Below are positions 35,360-47,793 of a stretch of 64,000 bases of DNA, in pieces. The DNA lies in the NCBI RefSeq assembly GCF_964340395.1, contig NC_135549.1:18430342-18494341 (forward strand). Reading direction: 5' to 3'. Every line of letters begins with the position of its first letter. Within the stretch, counting starts at the first letter, position 1. Origin of the DNA: Glandiceps talaboti (taxonomy: Eukaryota; Hemichordata; Enteropneusta; Spengelidae). The translations under genes were made by a program, and so were the position numbers. A model generated the notes under the pieces. That model had not been told where the DNA came from and searched no databases. It worked only from the letters and a program-made list of their open reading frames with translations.

Positions 35360-37597
35360 TTACTTTCTTGGGGTTAAAACCGTGCTTGAGTAAACAAATC
35401 TATTGTTTTCATCAGGGAACGATGTTTGGGCGTACTCGTCCACCATGTAGGGTTTCGAGGAATCGTTGTAATATGCCTTGTTTATATTCCCGCCAGCCGC
35501 AGCTGCGCTTACCGATTCACTGGACTTGCTGTTGGCAGCTGGGATGTTTGATTTGTCGCCACGTAATCTTTGCAGATCCCTTCCCGTGTCTAAAACTGCC
35601 AAACGCTTTTCTCCTAGATGCAGTCTCTTGTAACACCAATACAAAATGATAACGCCGAATCCCTCAACCACAACCGCCAGAGTGTGAAGAATGGGTACTA
35701 TCATCATCTGACCAATCCCTGGACCCGCTCCCTTTCCCTGAATGACGAGAAGGTTGATGAGACTCAAAGCGAGGGCGCCGTTCTGGACTCCAGTTTCAAA
35801 CGCAATCGTTCTACATTGGTACTTGTTACGCTTGAAGATCCAGGCGATGCAGTAGCCAAAAATGTAGGAAAGAACTGGATAGGTGAAAGCAACAAGGTAG
35901 GGGCGCCAAGACGATTGGAAAATGGGAGTGAAGGCGACGATATACAATGTCATGGTTGACAATACTCCTAACACGACGAATATGTTTATTACCTAAACAG
36001 GGTAAACAAAGGAGAGATTAAAGAAGTTATATACAAACGAGACTGAGACTGAAAGAGAATGATTCGGTAATATATTAAATGTTGTACCTGCTATGAAAAT
36101 AGTAAGAGCCATATTAAAACCCAAAACGTTCCCTTCCGTTATCACTCCACCTCGTTTGACAAGTCCCTGGGCAATCCCTTCCTTTAACTGTGTTGCCTGC
36201 AATTAGATCTTACTTACCAGACCAATTTTTTCGGCTGGTTTTGGCCATTTCCATCTGATAAACATGCCAAAAGCGACAGGAACAAGAAGAACGACCAGGG
36301 AAATGATGATATCACGAGTAGATGGGATAAGTGTAGTTGTTAACGTTGCCCAGCTTTGACTATAGAGGTATATACACAACGGCATCATACCTATGCCAAG
36401 GATTGTTGATACTGTTGTCATACACACACTGCATCAAAGAAAAAAATTGTGTACTGTTATAATGAGAGAACCTGTACTACATCAACAATGAATTTCATAA
36501 TGCATGCCAAAGCAATCCTGTGGCATGGAAATTGAATGTGTTTTCCTGTGTGTCAGCAACTCTATCCCGGGTTTCATCATCCTTTGTTAGGATAAGCGTA
36601 ATGGAATCATGGGACAGCATTTTTTTTAATGATTATATTATACAGCGCCTTACAAGTTACGGTTCCCTGGCCTTGTTTGATACAACCACACATGTGCCAC
36701 TACAAAACTGCACGATTGAACAAATAAAGAGTCTTGGAAGTAATGTGCCACTATGCAGGCATCAACAAATGCAGACATAAAAACATCGGCGCCTACACGT
36801 CTGCATCTAGTTACTGTATGTTTAAACTGTTTTATTTCATTCGGACTAATTGTACTTTGCAATCTTGTTATCATACAGTGTTGAATGCGCAGTTTCCTAT
36901 TGGTTTAATTTCCTTGTGATTGTGTTAAACATAGCCAGTGAACAGAAACCTGCAACGTGCTGTATGCAATATAATGGTCTGAAGTTATTGAGACAGATCT
37001 CTAGATGTTGAAAGAGTGCATGATTTGTGTGAAGTTAAATTTAACAGTTTCTATTACACCAGTCAGTTATAGCCTAAATGTTTATGTTCTGTATTATAAT
37101 AATGTCTTTAACCCCCACTTTTGATAGTTAGGTATACTGCTATGCTTGTTCCACCCATTTTTATAAAAATCCTAACAATTGTAATGACTGTAGTTCTGTC
37201 AAGTACAAGGATATTCGTTTGTACTGTACCTTAAAGTTGGATCACCTTCCGTCCAAAATGCATAAAAGTTAGACAACAGTCCACCGGGGCAAGAGGCAAT
37301 GATGATGGTGCCAACAGCCATATTAGGTGGTAGTTGAAATAGGTGTGCTAGGCTAAATCCAAGCGTTGGCATAACTCCAAACTGACACAACGCTCCAAGA
37401 GTGACAGCGACCGGTCTTCTCAGGATTTCTTTGATGTCACTTACCGTCATCGCGCAGCCCATGGCAATCATCATCAAAATCAAGGTGACATTGATGTCGA
37501 TCTGACTAATGATGACCAATTTCAGATCAGGTGTCCACATAGCTGGTCCAGTCATGTTGCTGGCATTGCCCATAGGGACAGTCAGTGTGGTTGACAT
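35360..37597 (-). CDS. SLC10-family Na+-dependent transporter, divergent paralogue 4
   Basis: Coding exons 37597-37230, 36428-36218 and 35992-35360 (phases 2 and 0, the same positions as paralogues 1-3) give 403 residues. It starts MSTTLTVPMG after acceptor TTCTTATAG, with sequons at Asn11 and Asn14. Family residues are kept: Gln72, Ser109-Asn110 in CPGGLLSN, Ser123, Thr127, and Glu259/Gln263 in FETGVQN. Exon 2 is two codons longer than in the others. The tail (from about 290) is not acidic: it has a Ser/Ala/Gly stretch, a YMVD tyrosine motif that could be a sorting signal (inference), and ends STVLTPRK. It is the furthest from the others in sequence, so the oldest split in the cluster, and probably has a different substrate or localisation. 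Confidence 0.92.
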
Positions 37598-37794
37598 TTC
37601 TATAAGAAACAGAAAAAGGTAATTTTCAATTGTGTATTTAATTTATAAACATTCAATTTAATGAAGTCAAAGTGTCAACAAGGTAGGAGATACAATGTAA
37701 GAAGCAAAGTGGGGTGGGCCAGGATCTGATAATGTATGGTGGTTAGTATATATAGGCATGGAAGTATAATCCACATGGGTTATACTTCCATGGT

Positions 37795-38507
37795 ATAGGG
37801 TAGGGTAGGGTAGGGTAGGGTATGGTATGACATGGATCTGTGTAGGATTGGGTTTGGTAGGTGGTTCTGTGTAGGATTGGGTTTGGTAGGTGGATCTGTG
37901 TATGATTTGGTTTGGTAGATGGATCTGTTTAGCATTGGGTTTGCATAGGATTTGGTTTGGGTTTGTGTAGGATTGGGTTTGGTAGGTGGATCTGTGTAGG
38001 TTTGGGTTTGGTAGGTGGATCTGTGTAGGATTGGGTTTGGTAGGTGGGTTTGTGTAGGATTGGGTTTGGGTTTGTGTAGGATTGGGTTTGGTAGGTGGAT
38101 CTGTGTAGGATTGGGTTTGGTAGGTGGGTTTGCGTAGGATTGGGTTTGGTAGGTGGATCTGTGTAGGATTTGGTTTGGTAGGTGGATCTGTGTAGGATTG
38201 GGTTTGGTAGGTGGATCTGTGTAGGATTTGGTTTGGTAGGTGGATCTGTGTAGGATTGGGTTTGGTAGGTGGGTTTGCGTAGGATTGGGTTTGGGTTTGT
38301 GTAGGATTGGGTTGGTAGGTGGTTCTGTGTAGGATTGGGTTTGGTAGGTGGATCTGTGTAGGATTGGGTTTGATAGGTGGGTTTGTGTAGGATTGGGTTT
38401 GCGTAGATTGGGTTTGTGTAGGATTGGGTTTGGTAGGTGGATCTGTGTAGGATTGGGTTTGCGTAGATTGGGTTTGTGTAGGATTGGGTTTGGTAGGTAG
38501 GGTAGAC
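37795..38507. repeat. 29-bp G-rich minisatellite, about 23 units, with (TAGGG)n lead
   Basis: A (TAGGG)n stretch at 37795-37822 leads into units of GGATCTGTGTAGGATTGGGT plus TTGGTAGGT (29 bases), mixed with a shorter variant lacking the GTAGGTGGATC part. G runs of three recur every unit on the plus strand. Minus-strand frames rich in Pro/Thr/Gln/Asn are artefacts of a stop-free unit whose length is not a multiple of three. It lies just upstream of the coding exon of paralogue 4. Confidence 0.95.
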
Positions 38508-39060
38508 AGCTATACATGTACATACCAATGTACATTTGAAGCAGAAAGAGGTTTTGCTATTTAGAGGCCCCTTCCAACCATGACAATTTTCAAGGTCCTT
38601 CTTCGCACCCCGAATAGTAATCATCATCTGCCATTTTCTTCTAAGACCCCAAACATGTACAAAAAATATTCTGCTTCCTCCCTAGCATTTGGTTTGGTCG
38701 GTAGGTAAGCTTAGGGTAGTGCAGGATTTGATTTGCATGGTAGTGGTGCATTGGGTTAAAGTCATAAGGCTGTGTATAATTAGTTTTGGTATAAGGGATT
38801 TGGATTTGATGGTAGTGTAGGATAGGGTCTGTAAGAAAGGATACATTGTATGGTTGAAGGGGGGGGATAATGGTGTATTGGGATAAGGAGTTAGGGATGC
38901 ATTGGGTTTGGTTAAGGGATAGGTATAAGGTAGGACAAGGTAGACAGATGAGTAGATAAGGTTTGCTATTGTCGGTAAGGTAAAGTATATGGTATGGTTG
39001 GAATGGTAAGGTAAGGTAAGGTAAGGTAAGGTAAGGTAAGGTAAGGTAGATGTTTTCATA
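38508..39060. repeat. Degenerate GGTA-rich tract ending in (GGTAA)n
   Basis: 38690-39000 is a loose TAAGG/TGGTA-rich sequence; 39005-39048 is a clean (GGTAA)n array of about nine units. No gene. Confidence 0.8.
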
Positions 39061-40268
39061 TGTCATAAACTAGTACGCTATCTTGAAAGTCATCACAACT
39101 CAAATAAGAGAGAAAAATGAATTACAAGTATAAAATATATCAGACCACCGTAGAAAACTATAATTACCTTAATAGTGGTCTGAGCAATAGTAGAAGAAAT
39201 TTTCAAACAGAAGAAAATACAGTCATCGCTGTCACTTGGTCAAATATTGTATTCTGGATTTTTATCCACCGAGTAAAGATATTCCTATCCGAAGTTTGTA
39301 TTCCGTTTGTAAAACTGATTTGTTTGTATCACTACGTACTTAGCTACATGACTGTTTGAATTTGTGTAAAATGTTTTCAGTTTATAGTTCTGATGTTTGC
39401 AAAAGAAATGCAAGGCATTCTAATGTGAACCAGTGCATGTGAAAAAAGGAGACAGTGATGGGTAAACTTAAACCATAAAATGAAGTCTATGCAAACAAAC
39501 ATAGCTGCAGTACAATGAGACATGACTGGCGTAATAAAAAGGGTACTATAAATCTCCGTGCGAAAAAAAAAATGTTCTTGCCTTTAAACAAAAAAAGTCC
39601 AGAGAGGATACTTTACAGCCGCCTTCGGCTAAAATGACAACCTTTGAACCCCAGCTACCTCATTACAATGAGAACTTTCACTCGTGAAATATTCGAAATG
39701 TTTGACCCAAGAAAGAAAACATGTGCTATGTCATCTTTCAACTAAAGGTGTGTTGATACACTGACCTATTCTCAGACCATTACAGTGAGCTAGGGAGTCT
39801 GTGTCGTTTAATTTTTATGATTATGGCAAGATATCGTTCTATCCACACGTACACAATTGTTTCGATCTTTATCGTGATTCGAGAGAAGTGTAATTTCCAA
39901 CAAAAAAAAAATTGGGGTCTCAAACTGTTTAAACCTATCCACCACACCCTGTTACTCATTCTCACAATTTCGAGCATAGTTTTTAGCTGACTCAACGGTA
40001 CGTTATGGACGGCGCCTTCAAAAAAAGCCTGTGGCTTTACGATAATGCCTGTTACCTTTATATAAATGCATACAAGTGTAAATCGACAGCCACCACTACT
40101 CAGGGTTATTACGACACAGAAAATGATTGAAGTTTATAATATGTGCCACCGTTATCACATTCCCAGTAACCTATTCTACATCCGTACATGTATATTCAAT
40201 GCTTTGGCGTGTAAATATCGAGACATGAATAATTGAAAATTAAGAAGTATATGGTAGGTTCATAGCAC
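39061..40268. other. Non-coding stretch, no gene seen
   Basis: A small inverted repeat, TCAGACCAC at 39140-39148 and GTGGTCTGA at 39175-39183, is the only structure noted. The rest is unique-looking. Confidence 0.4.
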
Positions 40269-40303
<35 letters not shown>

Positions 40304-40394
40304 GTTTGTTTGTATGTATGTATGTATGTATGTATGTATGTATGTATGTATGTATGTATGTATGTATGTATGTATGTATGTATGTATGTATGTA

Positions 40395-40434
<40 letters not shown>

Positions 40435-40435
40435 G
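40269..40435. repeat. Compound microsatellite (TTG)n-(TATG)n-(TTG)n
   Basis: (TTG) about 11 units, then a (TATG)n tract of about 85 bases starting with TTTG units, then (TTG) about 14 units, symmetric around the tetranucleotide core. Leu/Cys/Met/Val and Gln frames are artefacts. Confidence 0.97.
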
Positions 40436-40769
40436 AAAAAGAAGAATTGTTACTAGGTGTAATGTCAAAGTATGTTGAAATTGTCAGTCAGTATGGACAT
40501 TGCACACTTTAATAGACACAATTTCATGTATTCATTCATTCTTACTTATAATAATTATGTCAAATAACACCATTTTAAAGTCAAATTAACAAGAGTGTCT
40601 CTTTGTTGTCTAACAGGGAACAGTCGTGTGCGTGTGATTAATTACATTCAGAAGTCATATCAAACACCTTGAAACAGGTGTCTGAGTTTTGAAAATCCTC
40701 GACTACCTTATGCCGTGGTATTTCGGTATCCAAGAAAGGTCTTGATAGGAAGTTTTATAAGGTACACCT

Positions 40770-40772
<3 letters not shown>

Positions 40773-40820
<48 letters not shown>
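40773..40820. repeat. (CA)n(TA)n dinucleotide repeat
   Basis: (CA) about 17 units running directly into (TA) about 7 units. Confidence 0.95.
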
Positions 40821-41219
40821 GAATGGTAAGGATTTTTCAATCAGACCGAACGCGATGGGGTTTGAATGACATTTTAAGACATACATATAACAACAAAGAG
40901 TTTTTACGAAGAACAGACTCTGAAAGACGTGCACACTGCACTATACAGGTGCTATTTAGTCAAACCCTAAAACATTTTGTCTGTTTTCAATATTTCTATC
41001 TCTCAAGTTTTATCACCGTAGCTGCCACGTTGTGTCGAGTAAACAAAATAGAATATCAAAGTTTCGAAGGATGTGTGCTTTCCAACGATCGCCAAGAACA
41101 CTTTTAGTGTGGTCGTTGTTTCGAACAATGTTGTGTCAGTAAGTAACTATGTAGGTGTAATTTCCATTCCATTACAATCCTGGTATGTGTAAAAATACAC
41201 CAGAATTGGCCCAACTTAC

Positions 41220-41290
41220 CGACGTCCTTTGCTGTATTGGTTGTGTAAGACTGGGTGAACTTGGAGCTCAAAGGGAGATCAACTCACAAT
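41220..41290 (-). other. Possible non-coding first exon of SLC10 paralogue 4
   Basis: A good minus-strand donor, TCG|GTAAGTTGG, would end an exon at 41220 and could splice to the acceptor at 37601-37600 just before the ATG of paralogue 4. This is by analogy with paralogues 1-3 and is the weakest of the four; the dispersed repeat at 41260-41470 overlaps it. Confidence 0.25.
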
Positions 41291-44129
41291 GACTACTCTC
41301 CTCCGATGTCTAGGTCGAGGACACAGCCACAAGTCAGCTTACATTCAGTATAGTGACTATATATTGTACCTTTTCTATTCGGGTCACACCGTTACCCAGA
41401 ACACTTTCTTCAGTGGAGCGTAGAAAGACGGTGAAAGGTGGGTAGGGCCTATCCTAGTTTAGGTCAAGGCTGGGTTTAAGACGCTCTACTCAAAGACAAA
41501 CAGAACTTTGTGAGAAACATTGACTCTGAACAACACGTGAACGTTTACATTATGTATTTAAACATCGGAATAATCTCAAAAAATTAAATTGACTTAATGG
41601 AGTGTCGTTTTACTTCGCTCGTCGTCCCCCTCACACTAAACAGTATAAGGTGTACCAGCTGACCTGTGCATATCAATGAGGACGTGATATATCGATTCTA
41701 TGAGTACGAGTACGTACTTCGCGCAATTTTTTAGGTCAGTGAGGTGTTGCCATACCTGAACAGTGTTGGTGTGCTGTATCGATGTCAACATAGAATAACA
41801 AATAAACTCCCTTTTTTCACCCGATGCTTTTGAAGATAGTACTAACAGTAACACTACTAAATGTCGACATTTACAAAGAATGTTGTTCTCTTTTATTTTT
41901 ACGAAGTACAACAGGTACAGAACTTCTTTTGTGATGGGAAGCTAGTAATTAAATTATTTAAGTCACACCCAAACATAGGTTTCGAGGTGGATGACCCAAG
42001 TGAGTGATGCGTCTTACATATTTACCTGTAACCAGTCTCAAATAATACGTTTTAGGGGAGGATGCGTGCTGTCAAATTAAGGAGCCTTCAATAATTACAT
42101 GTGGGAAGGGGCGGGGAATTAGGGGCCGGGGTAATATAATTTTACAAATCGGTTCTCCGAGAGAGGGCCTTATTTGAGGAAATGGAAATAGGGCAAGGTC
42201 ACATTTTACTTTGGTTCATTGTATTATATCTAACCTTGCACTATTTTGTAATTATTTGGCATCTGAACGATGCCACATCCAACGAGTGCCACCGCTGTAC
42301 TGTGGCGGCAATATCAGAATATATCTCAGTAAAATCGCTGCTGACAACCATGCAGTGAATCAAGTATTCGTCATGGTATACTAAGGCCAGGAGTAGGTTT
42401 CACAGGAGTGAACTGAGGGGAACAATGTGGTAAGATAATAAATATATAATTAACAAAATATAGTGGTAATGAATTCATATTCGACCACATAGCTCTATAT
42501 GCATGATCCTGTCTTGTTTTGCTATGCCCTATGTTAGTTGTCTTGTTTTATACATACAGAAGTTTCGTAACAGGTTACATGGAACGGGAAAGCTAGCCAG
42601 AGTACGTGTTGCAAACAACTGATAAACTGTCGAGTGCCCACACTGATATAAGTGTTCGCTTAGACAACTGTTGTCTAAAATTCTAGTGACAATAAAACAA
42701 GGTGACCCCAAAAAATAAACAATGAGCTGGAGGACACCACTGCACGCTTGACCGTTGGTGGCGTCATTCATGATATCACATCCGACCCAAAGTTGAGGTT
42801 CTCCCGCAATACTAGATTACAAACGGTCTCTTTTAGAATATTGCCTTAAATTTTGATTTTAGGATTCTGAATTGGAAACACGTGAGTAACAGGCACTAGG
42901 AATTGTATGCCAAGTTGTCATCATCAACAGTGAAAGTTGCTACATTCCTGACACAATCCTCGTCAGCGCAGTCACGTGCACTCCATTCCAAATATGAAAT
43001 ACCCCGTTTATTTTTTGTGTATTCCAGACAGATTACGGTTCGAACATGTTGTTTCCAAAACATGGTCGGTCACTTTATGGTCATGGCCATTGTTTTTAAA
43101 ATGTCAGCTTCAAGGTTAGGACGTAGTGACGTCATTATTTCTCAGATTAAACCGTAGGGGACAGCCCAAAACGGTATGAATACGGTGATATGCATGAACT
43201 TGAGAAATCGAAAGTTAAAACTATACATATAGACTGATGAAAACAGACAATAATTGAAAACAATAGCTATTAAATCAATTATTTTTTTTGTACGTCATAC
43301 TGTGGCCTAGTTTGCGTGTACGTGTACGTGTACTTTCCTTTATTCATTACGATACGTGAGTCACCGCCATTGTGTTCTGTTATCAGTACCATTTGAGAAG
43401 GAATAATATATGGTCAATTATTTTTAAAGTAATTACTTGCAAAATCGCTTCTATATCGTTGAACAATAACTGATTAAATGGTACCCTGATTTTCGCATTG
43501 CAGCCTTTATCCACAGCTTGACCAAGACACCCATGCCCCTGAACGTGAATCGCGCCCTCAGCAGGTGACTTAGCATATACATGTACACTGTAGTGTACAT
43601 TGACGTCAAAATATTGAAAAACTACTTGAAACAAGTGAACAGTAATATTTACACAAAGTTGTGATTTGAAAATATTAAATACACAAAATATAGAATAACA
43701 TCAGTATAAATTTTCACTGGAAATAAAACTAACATTATACAAAAACGTTCGGATACAAAACGTAATAAAATACCACGGTTTCACTACTGTCTTTGAAAAA
43801 TAAAGAAAACTATTTTATTCATTAGAAATTAGGAAGATTGTCGTGGAAATTTAAGCTTTAAAAAAGTATTGGATTTAGCTTAAGTGGATTAAGCTTAAAG
43901 TGGGATGGGTTTATATAAGTCGAAAACCACTTTGAAATATCGATTCACTGATTTCAATCCAATTTTTTTCGAGAGGCGCTACTGCAAAAATCGGAACGAT
44001 TTTGTTCTAACCTGTTGTAAAAAGACAGTTGTTTAAAATATAGTACTACAGTATTTTTTTTTTTTTTTATAAAAAACAAAATATTTCATTACATTTCTTT
44101 ATCAAGACTTACATTATCATGATTATGTG
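41291..44129. other. Intergenic stretch, no gene seen
   Basis: 41260-41470 resembles 28570-28830 (shared TCTAGGTCGAGG and a TTGTACCTTTT block). About 42100-42210 holds G-rich text (GGGGCCGGGG) similar in style to 22920-23000. The minus frame at 43634-43383 (84 codons) was examined and not accepted. Confidence 0.4.
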
Positions 44130-44297
44130 ACAGAACCCCATTTCGCGCGATTTGCAAGAGTGGCGTACTCAGCGTATTTGCACGAGCGAGTGCTTGCCGC
44201 AGTGTTCTCTGCGGCTGCAGTACTTTCACGAGCAAAGCGAGAGCTTATACCCCGTGCCAGTTACCCACACTGGAACTCACGTCGCATGGGGTTCTGT
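44130..44297. mobile_element. MITE-like element, family D
   Basis: 168 bases bounded by the inverted termini ACAGAACCCCAT and ATGGGGTTCTGT, G+C-richer inside than its surroundings. No convincing target duplication, so the exact ends are uncertain. No coding capacity seen. Confidence 0.55.
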
Positions 44298-44386
44298 TAT
44301 TATAATTACACATGTTTATCCGAAACAGCAAATTTCAGTAAAAAATGACATTATGCGATCACGAACGATCGCGTCCTCATATTTGC

Positions 44387-44414
44387 CTCAGACCACTATA
44401 GATAGTGGTCTGAG
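44387..44414. repeat. Perfect 13-bp stem hairpin
   Basis: CTCAGACCACTAT, then AG, then the exact inverted copy ATAGTGGTCTGAG. Its stem sequence recurs at 7368-7380 and 57041-57053 and in part at 39140-39183. Confidence 0.9.
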
Positions 44415-44601
44415 TTTTTGCATATAATTTGCATGCATGTATGCAGTTTTTCGGTATTGCACTGCAATGCACATGCCACTAGTACGCGCGCGCGCACCAG
44501 TGAAAATAATCTCTGGCACATATGTATTGATACAAACAAGGACTCCATCATTAAAATACAATTTCGTCATATAAAAATGTTCACATTCATCATATTGAGC
44601 C

Positions 44602-44882
44602 ACAGGGCCCAGCGAGCATGCAATTGATCGATCGATCGATCGATTGATTAATTTAGTACTTGGTGGAATGATTGACCGATTGAATGATCAATATTGATAT
44701 TGATCAATTGACTCATTGAGTTATGTGATATAAAACATTTTTTTCTTCTTTCGAATTCCCTGGCTACTTTTCTCTCTTTTAGCTGTATGTAATTCTCTCT
44801 TTTTTTATTGACTAGATAAAGACACATTGTCTATTCTTCTCCTCTTCTTTATTCTTCTTCAATCAATCAATCAATCAGTCAG

Positions 44883-44917
<35 letters not shown>

Positions 44918-44965
44918 ATCGATCGATCAATCAATCGATCAATTACATGTTCGCTGGGCCCTGTG
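44602..44965. mobile_element. MITE-like element, family C, with 8-bp target duplication
   Basis: 364 bases with inverted ends ACAGGGCCCAGCGAGCATG on the left and, reversed on the right, CACAGGGCCCAGCGAACATG, each followed inward by AATTGATCGAT. ATTGAGCC lies immediately outside both ends (44594-44601 and 44966-44973), an 8-base target duplication as hAT transposases make. Subterminal (GATC)n and (AATC)n arrays lie inside. No transposase. Confidence 0.9.
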
Positions 44966-45167
44966 ATTGAGCCTAGCACACATGTAGTGCATTGAATACT
45001 TTAGTTTAAAACCGATCGTACAACTATTTCCTAGAATTCTGCATTTGTATTAGCTATGTAAATACAAGGGGGGGGGGGGGTATTCTTGAATAAATATGAA
45101 CAAGAACCATGTTAAATAAAGACAATAGACTAGGGTATACACAAGACGGTGAAAACACCATTCGGTT

Positions 45168-45269
45168 TAGTCTGTAAGGTACGCCGTGTCGGACCCCCCT
45201 CACACATCGGCCAACCCCTTTGTAAGTGATAGCCGAGAGCGTGGCACGAACGTCGTATCTTACAGACTA
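45168..45269. mobile_element. MITE-like element, family A (best copy)
   Basis: 102 bases: TAGTCTGTAAGGTACGCCGT at the left; the right end reversed reads TAGTCTGTAAGATACGACGT. The interior carries CCCTCACACATCGGCCAACC. No coding capacity; no clear target duplication. Confidence 0.8.
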
Positions 45270-45722
45270 GGTAAAGAAGAACACTTTAAGTAAATAACTC
45301 TTCTGATATGTAATTGGTCTTGAAAATAAAAACTGGTTAGTAAATTTTAGTTTCATTCTTCGTACATAAAATATAATATTCACCTCACATATAATCGTCC
45401 AAATAACTAACAACATACAGTACTGTGCAAAATATGGCACAGTTCACCCGTCACAGCTCTAGAGATTGATTTCTCCATTGAAGAAACAAATTCAAGAAAT
45501 GTCGGTTGTTATCATTATTTCTTGTTGGTAAATTTGCAGGAATCTTGATTTACCTGAGACGCATCTAGATCTAAGAATACCATCATATATATTGATATTA
45601 AATATAAAAAGGTCTGATTCACGAAGGCCAGGACGTAACAGGTTGATATGACTGATATTGTCAATTCTGGTTTTGAAATATCCAATTAAAAAGAGTCGTC
45701 GCCTAGACGGTTAGGGTCAGTG

Positions 45723-45953
45723 TAGTCTTGCTGCTAGACCTTCGGGCTTTCTTCCAATACGATAAGCGAACGAAGTTCGCTTTGAGGGCTGAACGCCCGA
45801 GTGTTCCAGCCTCGAAAACGACCTTCGGTCGATTGTGGAAAGAAAGAAAGCCCGAGGACTAGCAGCTAGACTAATGTGTTCCACCCTCGACCTTCAGTCG
45901 CTTGTCGCAATTATCTGGGAAGAAAACTCGGCCGAGGTTAAGCAGCTAGACTA
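45723..45953. mobile_element. MITE-like element, family B, larger copy
   Basis: 231 bases starting TAGTCTTGCTGCTAGACCTT and ending GCAGCTAGACTA. Flanks GGGTCAGTG (45714-45722) and AGGTCAGTG (45954-45962) agree at 8 of 9 positions, matching the 9-base duplication of the copy at 22236-22370. An additional internal right end at about 45857-45873 (GACTAGCAGCTAGACTA) suggests a partial internal duplication. Confidence 0.85.
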
Positions 45954-46197
45954 AGGTCAGTGAACTCCAGATACACAAATGGCGTGCCCTTTGAACTGTT
46001 CAGTATTCTCAAAAATATGATATGTTCCATTTGAGGAAATGGTACAATCAGATTTCCATATAAAACTGAAGATAATTAACATAAAACAACATTGAAGGGC
46101 CCTTTATGGATTAATAGAGCAAGTGTCGGGATTGGATGATGCCAACGGGTCTACTTCTGAAGGACATGTATGTATTGTTATTAGACGATCGAGTGTT

Positions 46198-46392
46198 CTA
46201 TTCGGTGAAGTACGTGTGTGGTGATTGGATGGCTTTGACCCAGCCATCTAGTTCATCCTCTGTGTTGGCTTGCATGATGTAATTGTCTCCTTTGTGAGTT
46301 ATGATTTTAAACAAGTTAGTGCGCGATTTGTTCTTCACCTCTGTTGGGAAAGGAAGCATAATATTGAAATCAATACTTGATTATAACATCGA

Positions 46393-46450
<58 letters not shown>

Positions 46451-47732
46451 CGTCCGTCCGTCTGTCTGACAATAGAGACAAACAATACATCTTTAGTAAT
46501 AAGTTTAGAGACCAATTCGATGTTTTGTATGTTAAAAATTACACTACACCCTTCATCACCTCCTCTCTCCCCACGAAGCTAACCAACTCACAGGACCTGT
46601 ATAGACAGTAGATGTAAAATAGACCTACCCGAGTCCTCTTTACCGGAAATCACAAGTTCAACTCGACTTCGATCTAGAGAGATTACTCCTAAAGGCTTTT
46701 CATCTTGCTACAGACAAACGATATACGAGAGTGATCAGTAAAGCATGAGTTCATTTCTTTCACACAACAGTGAAACCGAAACAGGAAATCGTTACTGTAT
46801 CATCGAATGTACTGGTCATGAAAACTGTCCTTTTCATGCGTCTTAATAATGTGGAGTTACTTTCCAGCTCAAATAGTTAGAATTACAGCAACACATCTTC
46901 GTTGTGCTAAAATGGACAATTCTTTGTGCGACAATGGACAAAAAAGCAGACGTTATGAAAATAATTTGAAACATTTAAAACAGGGATATATTATTGTTAT
47001 ACAGTCACGTTGTACAGTACCCCCATACGCGCACTAAAAAGAACAGTGCTTTTTGTGGAAATTGGTGTCTGTGCAAATACAGAAATGCAACCATTAATAA
47101 CCTAAAAATGGTTCTGCAATCATATGAGTGGTAATACACGAGACAAACAAAAACTACAGTCACCTACCTTTGAACCCTTGTAATATAACATGTGTGGTGG
47201 ATCTTTCTTTAAAACAAACATCCTTGTTTTCCAAGTGTGTCGAACATGGCCCTGCGAAGACAACATATACATGTACAAACATTACAGTGCTTTTCCTCAA
47301 ACCAAGTCAAATCTATTAAATGCAGTGAGCCTGATCACAAGGTTTCATGTTGAGATAAACACCATAAAGATAACACACAAACATCGCCTACCCCGTGTGG
47401 GCTCTGTATTTAGTTAATGATGTAAACAGTAACAGCATGCATACTACTTTAACAGATTCTACCAACTTTCACTGGCTGCTGACCATGGATTTTGTTTGAA
47501 CTTCAACAGATTACACCTTGTGCAGTAGTATGCATGCTGTTACTGTATATATCATTAACTAAGTACAGAGCCCACACGGTGTGAAACTGTATTTTGAATT
47601 CGATGTAATATGGTAAAGGTATTTGTAAGTGGGTAAAGTATACAGTGTAAGGTTGGTGAGCAAAGAAACGAACAGACGAGTAGACGTATATAGATTATAG
47701 ATTGGAGCACAGGTAAACAAGTCTCTTTAACG

Positions 47733-47793
<61 letters not shown>

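Noticed and set aside
35344-35959. Plus-strand frames opposite SLC10 paralogue 4 exon 3
   Set aside because: Antisense shadows of a well-supported exon.
36093-36202. Open segment between exons 2 and 3 of SLC10 paralogue 4 with AG and GT at its ends
   Set aside because: The upstream intron would be only about 21 bases, the text (QATQLKEGIAQGLVKRGG) has no counterpart in the paralogues, and skipping it gives the family sequence exactly.
37780-38627. Minus-strand frames of 251 and 232 codons rich in Pro/Thr/Gln
   Set aside because: They come from the 29-bp minisatellite; two overlapping frames with equal open length and shifted identical units show there is no selected frame.
43383-43634. Minus frame of 84 codons with Cys-containing text (GCLGQAVDKGCN)
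   Set aside because: Briefly looked like a small Cys-rich extracellular domain, but has too few cysteines, no convincing splice sites and no neighbouring exons.
45168-45269. Target-site duplication for MITE family A
   Set aside because: Compared flanks of 16885-17003 and 45168-45269; no convincing direct repeat, so none is claimed.
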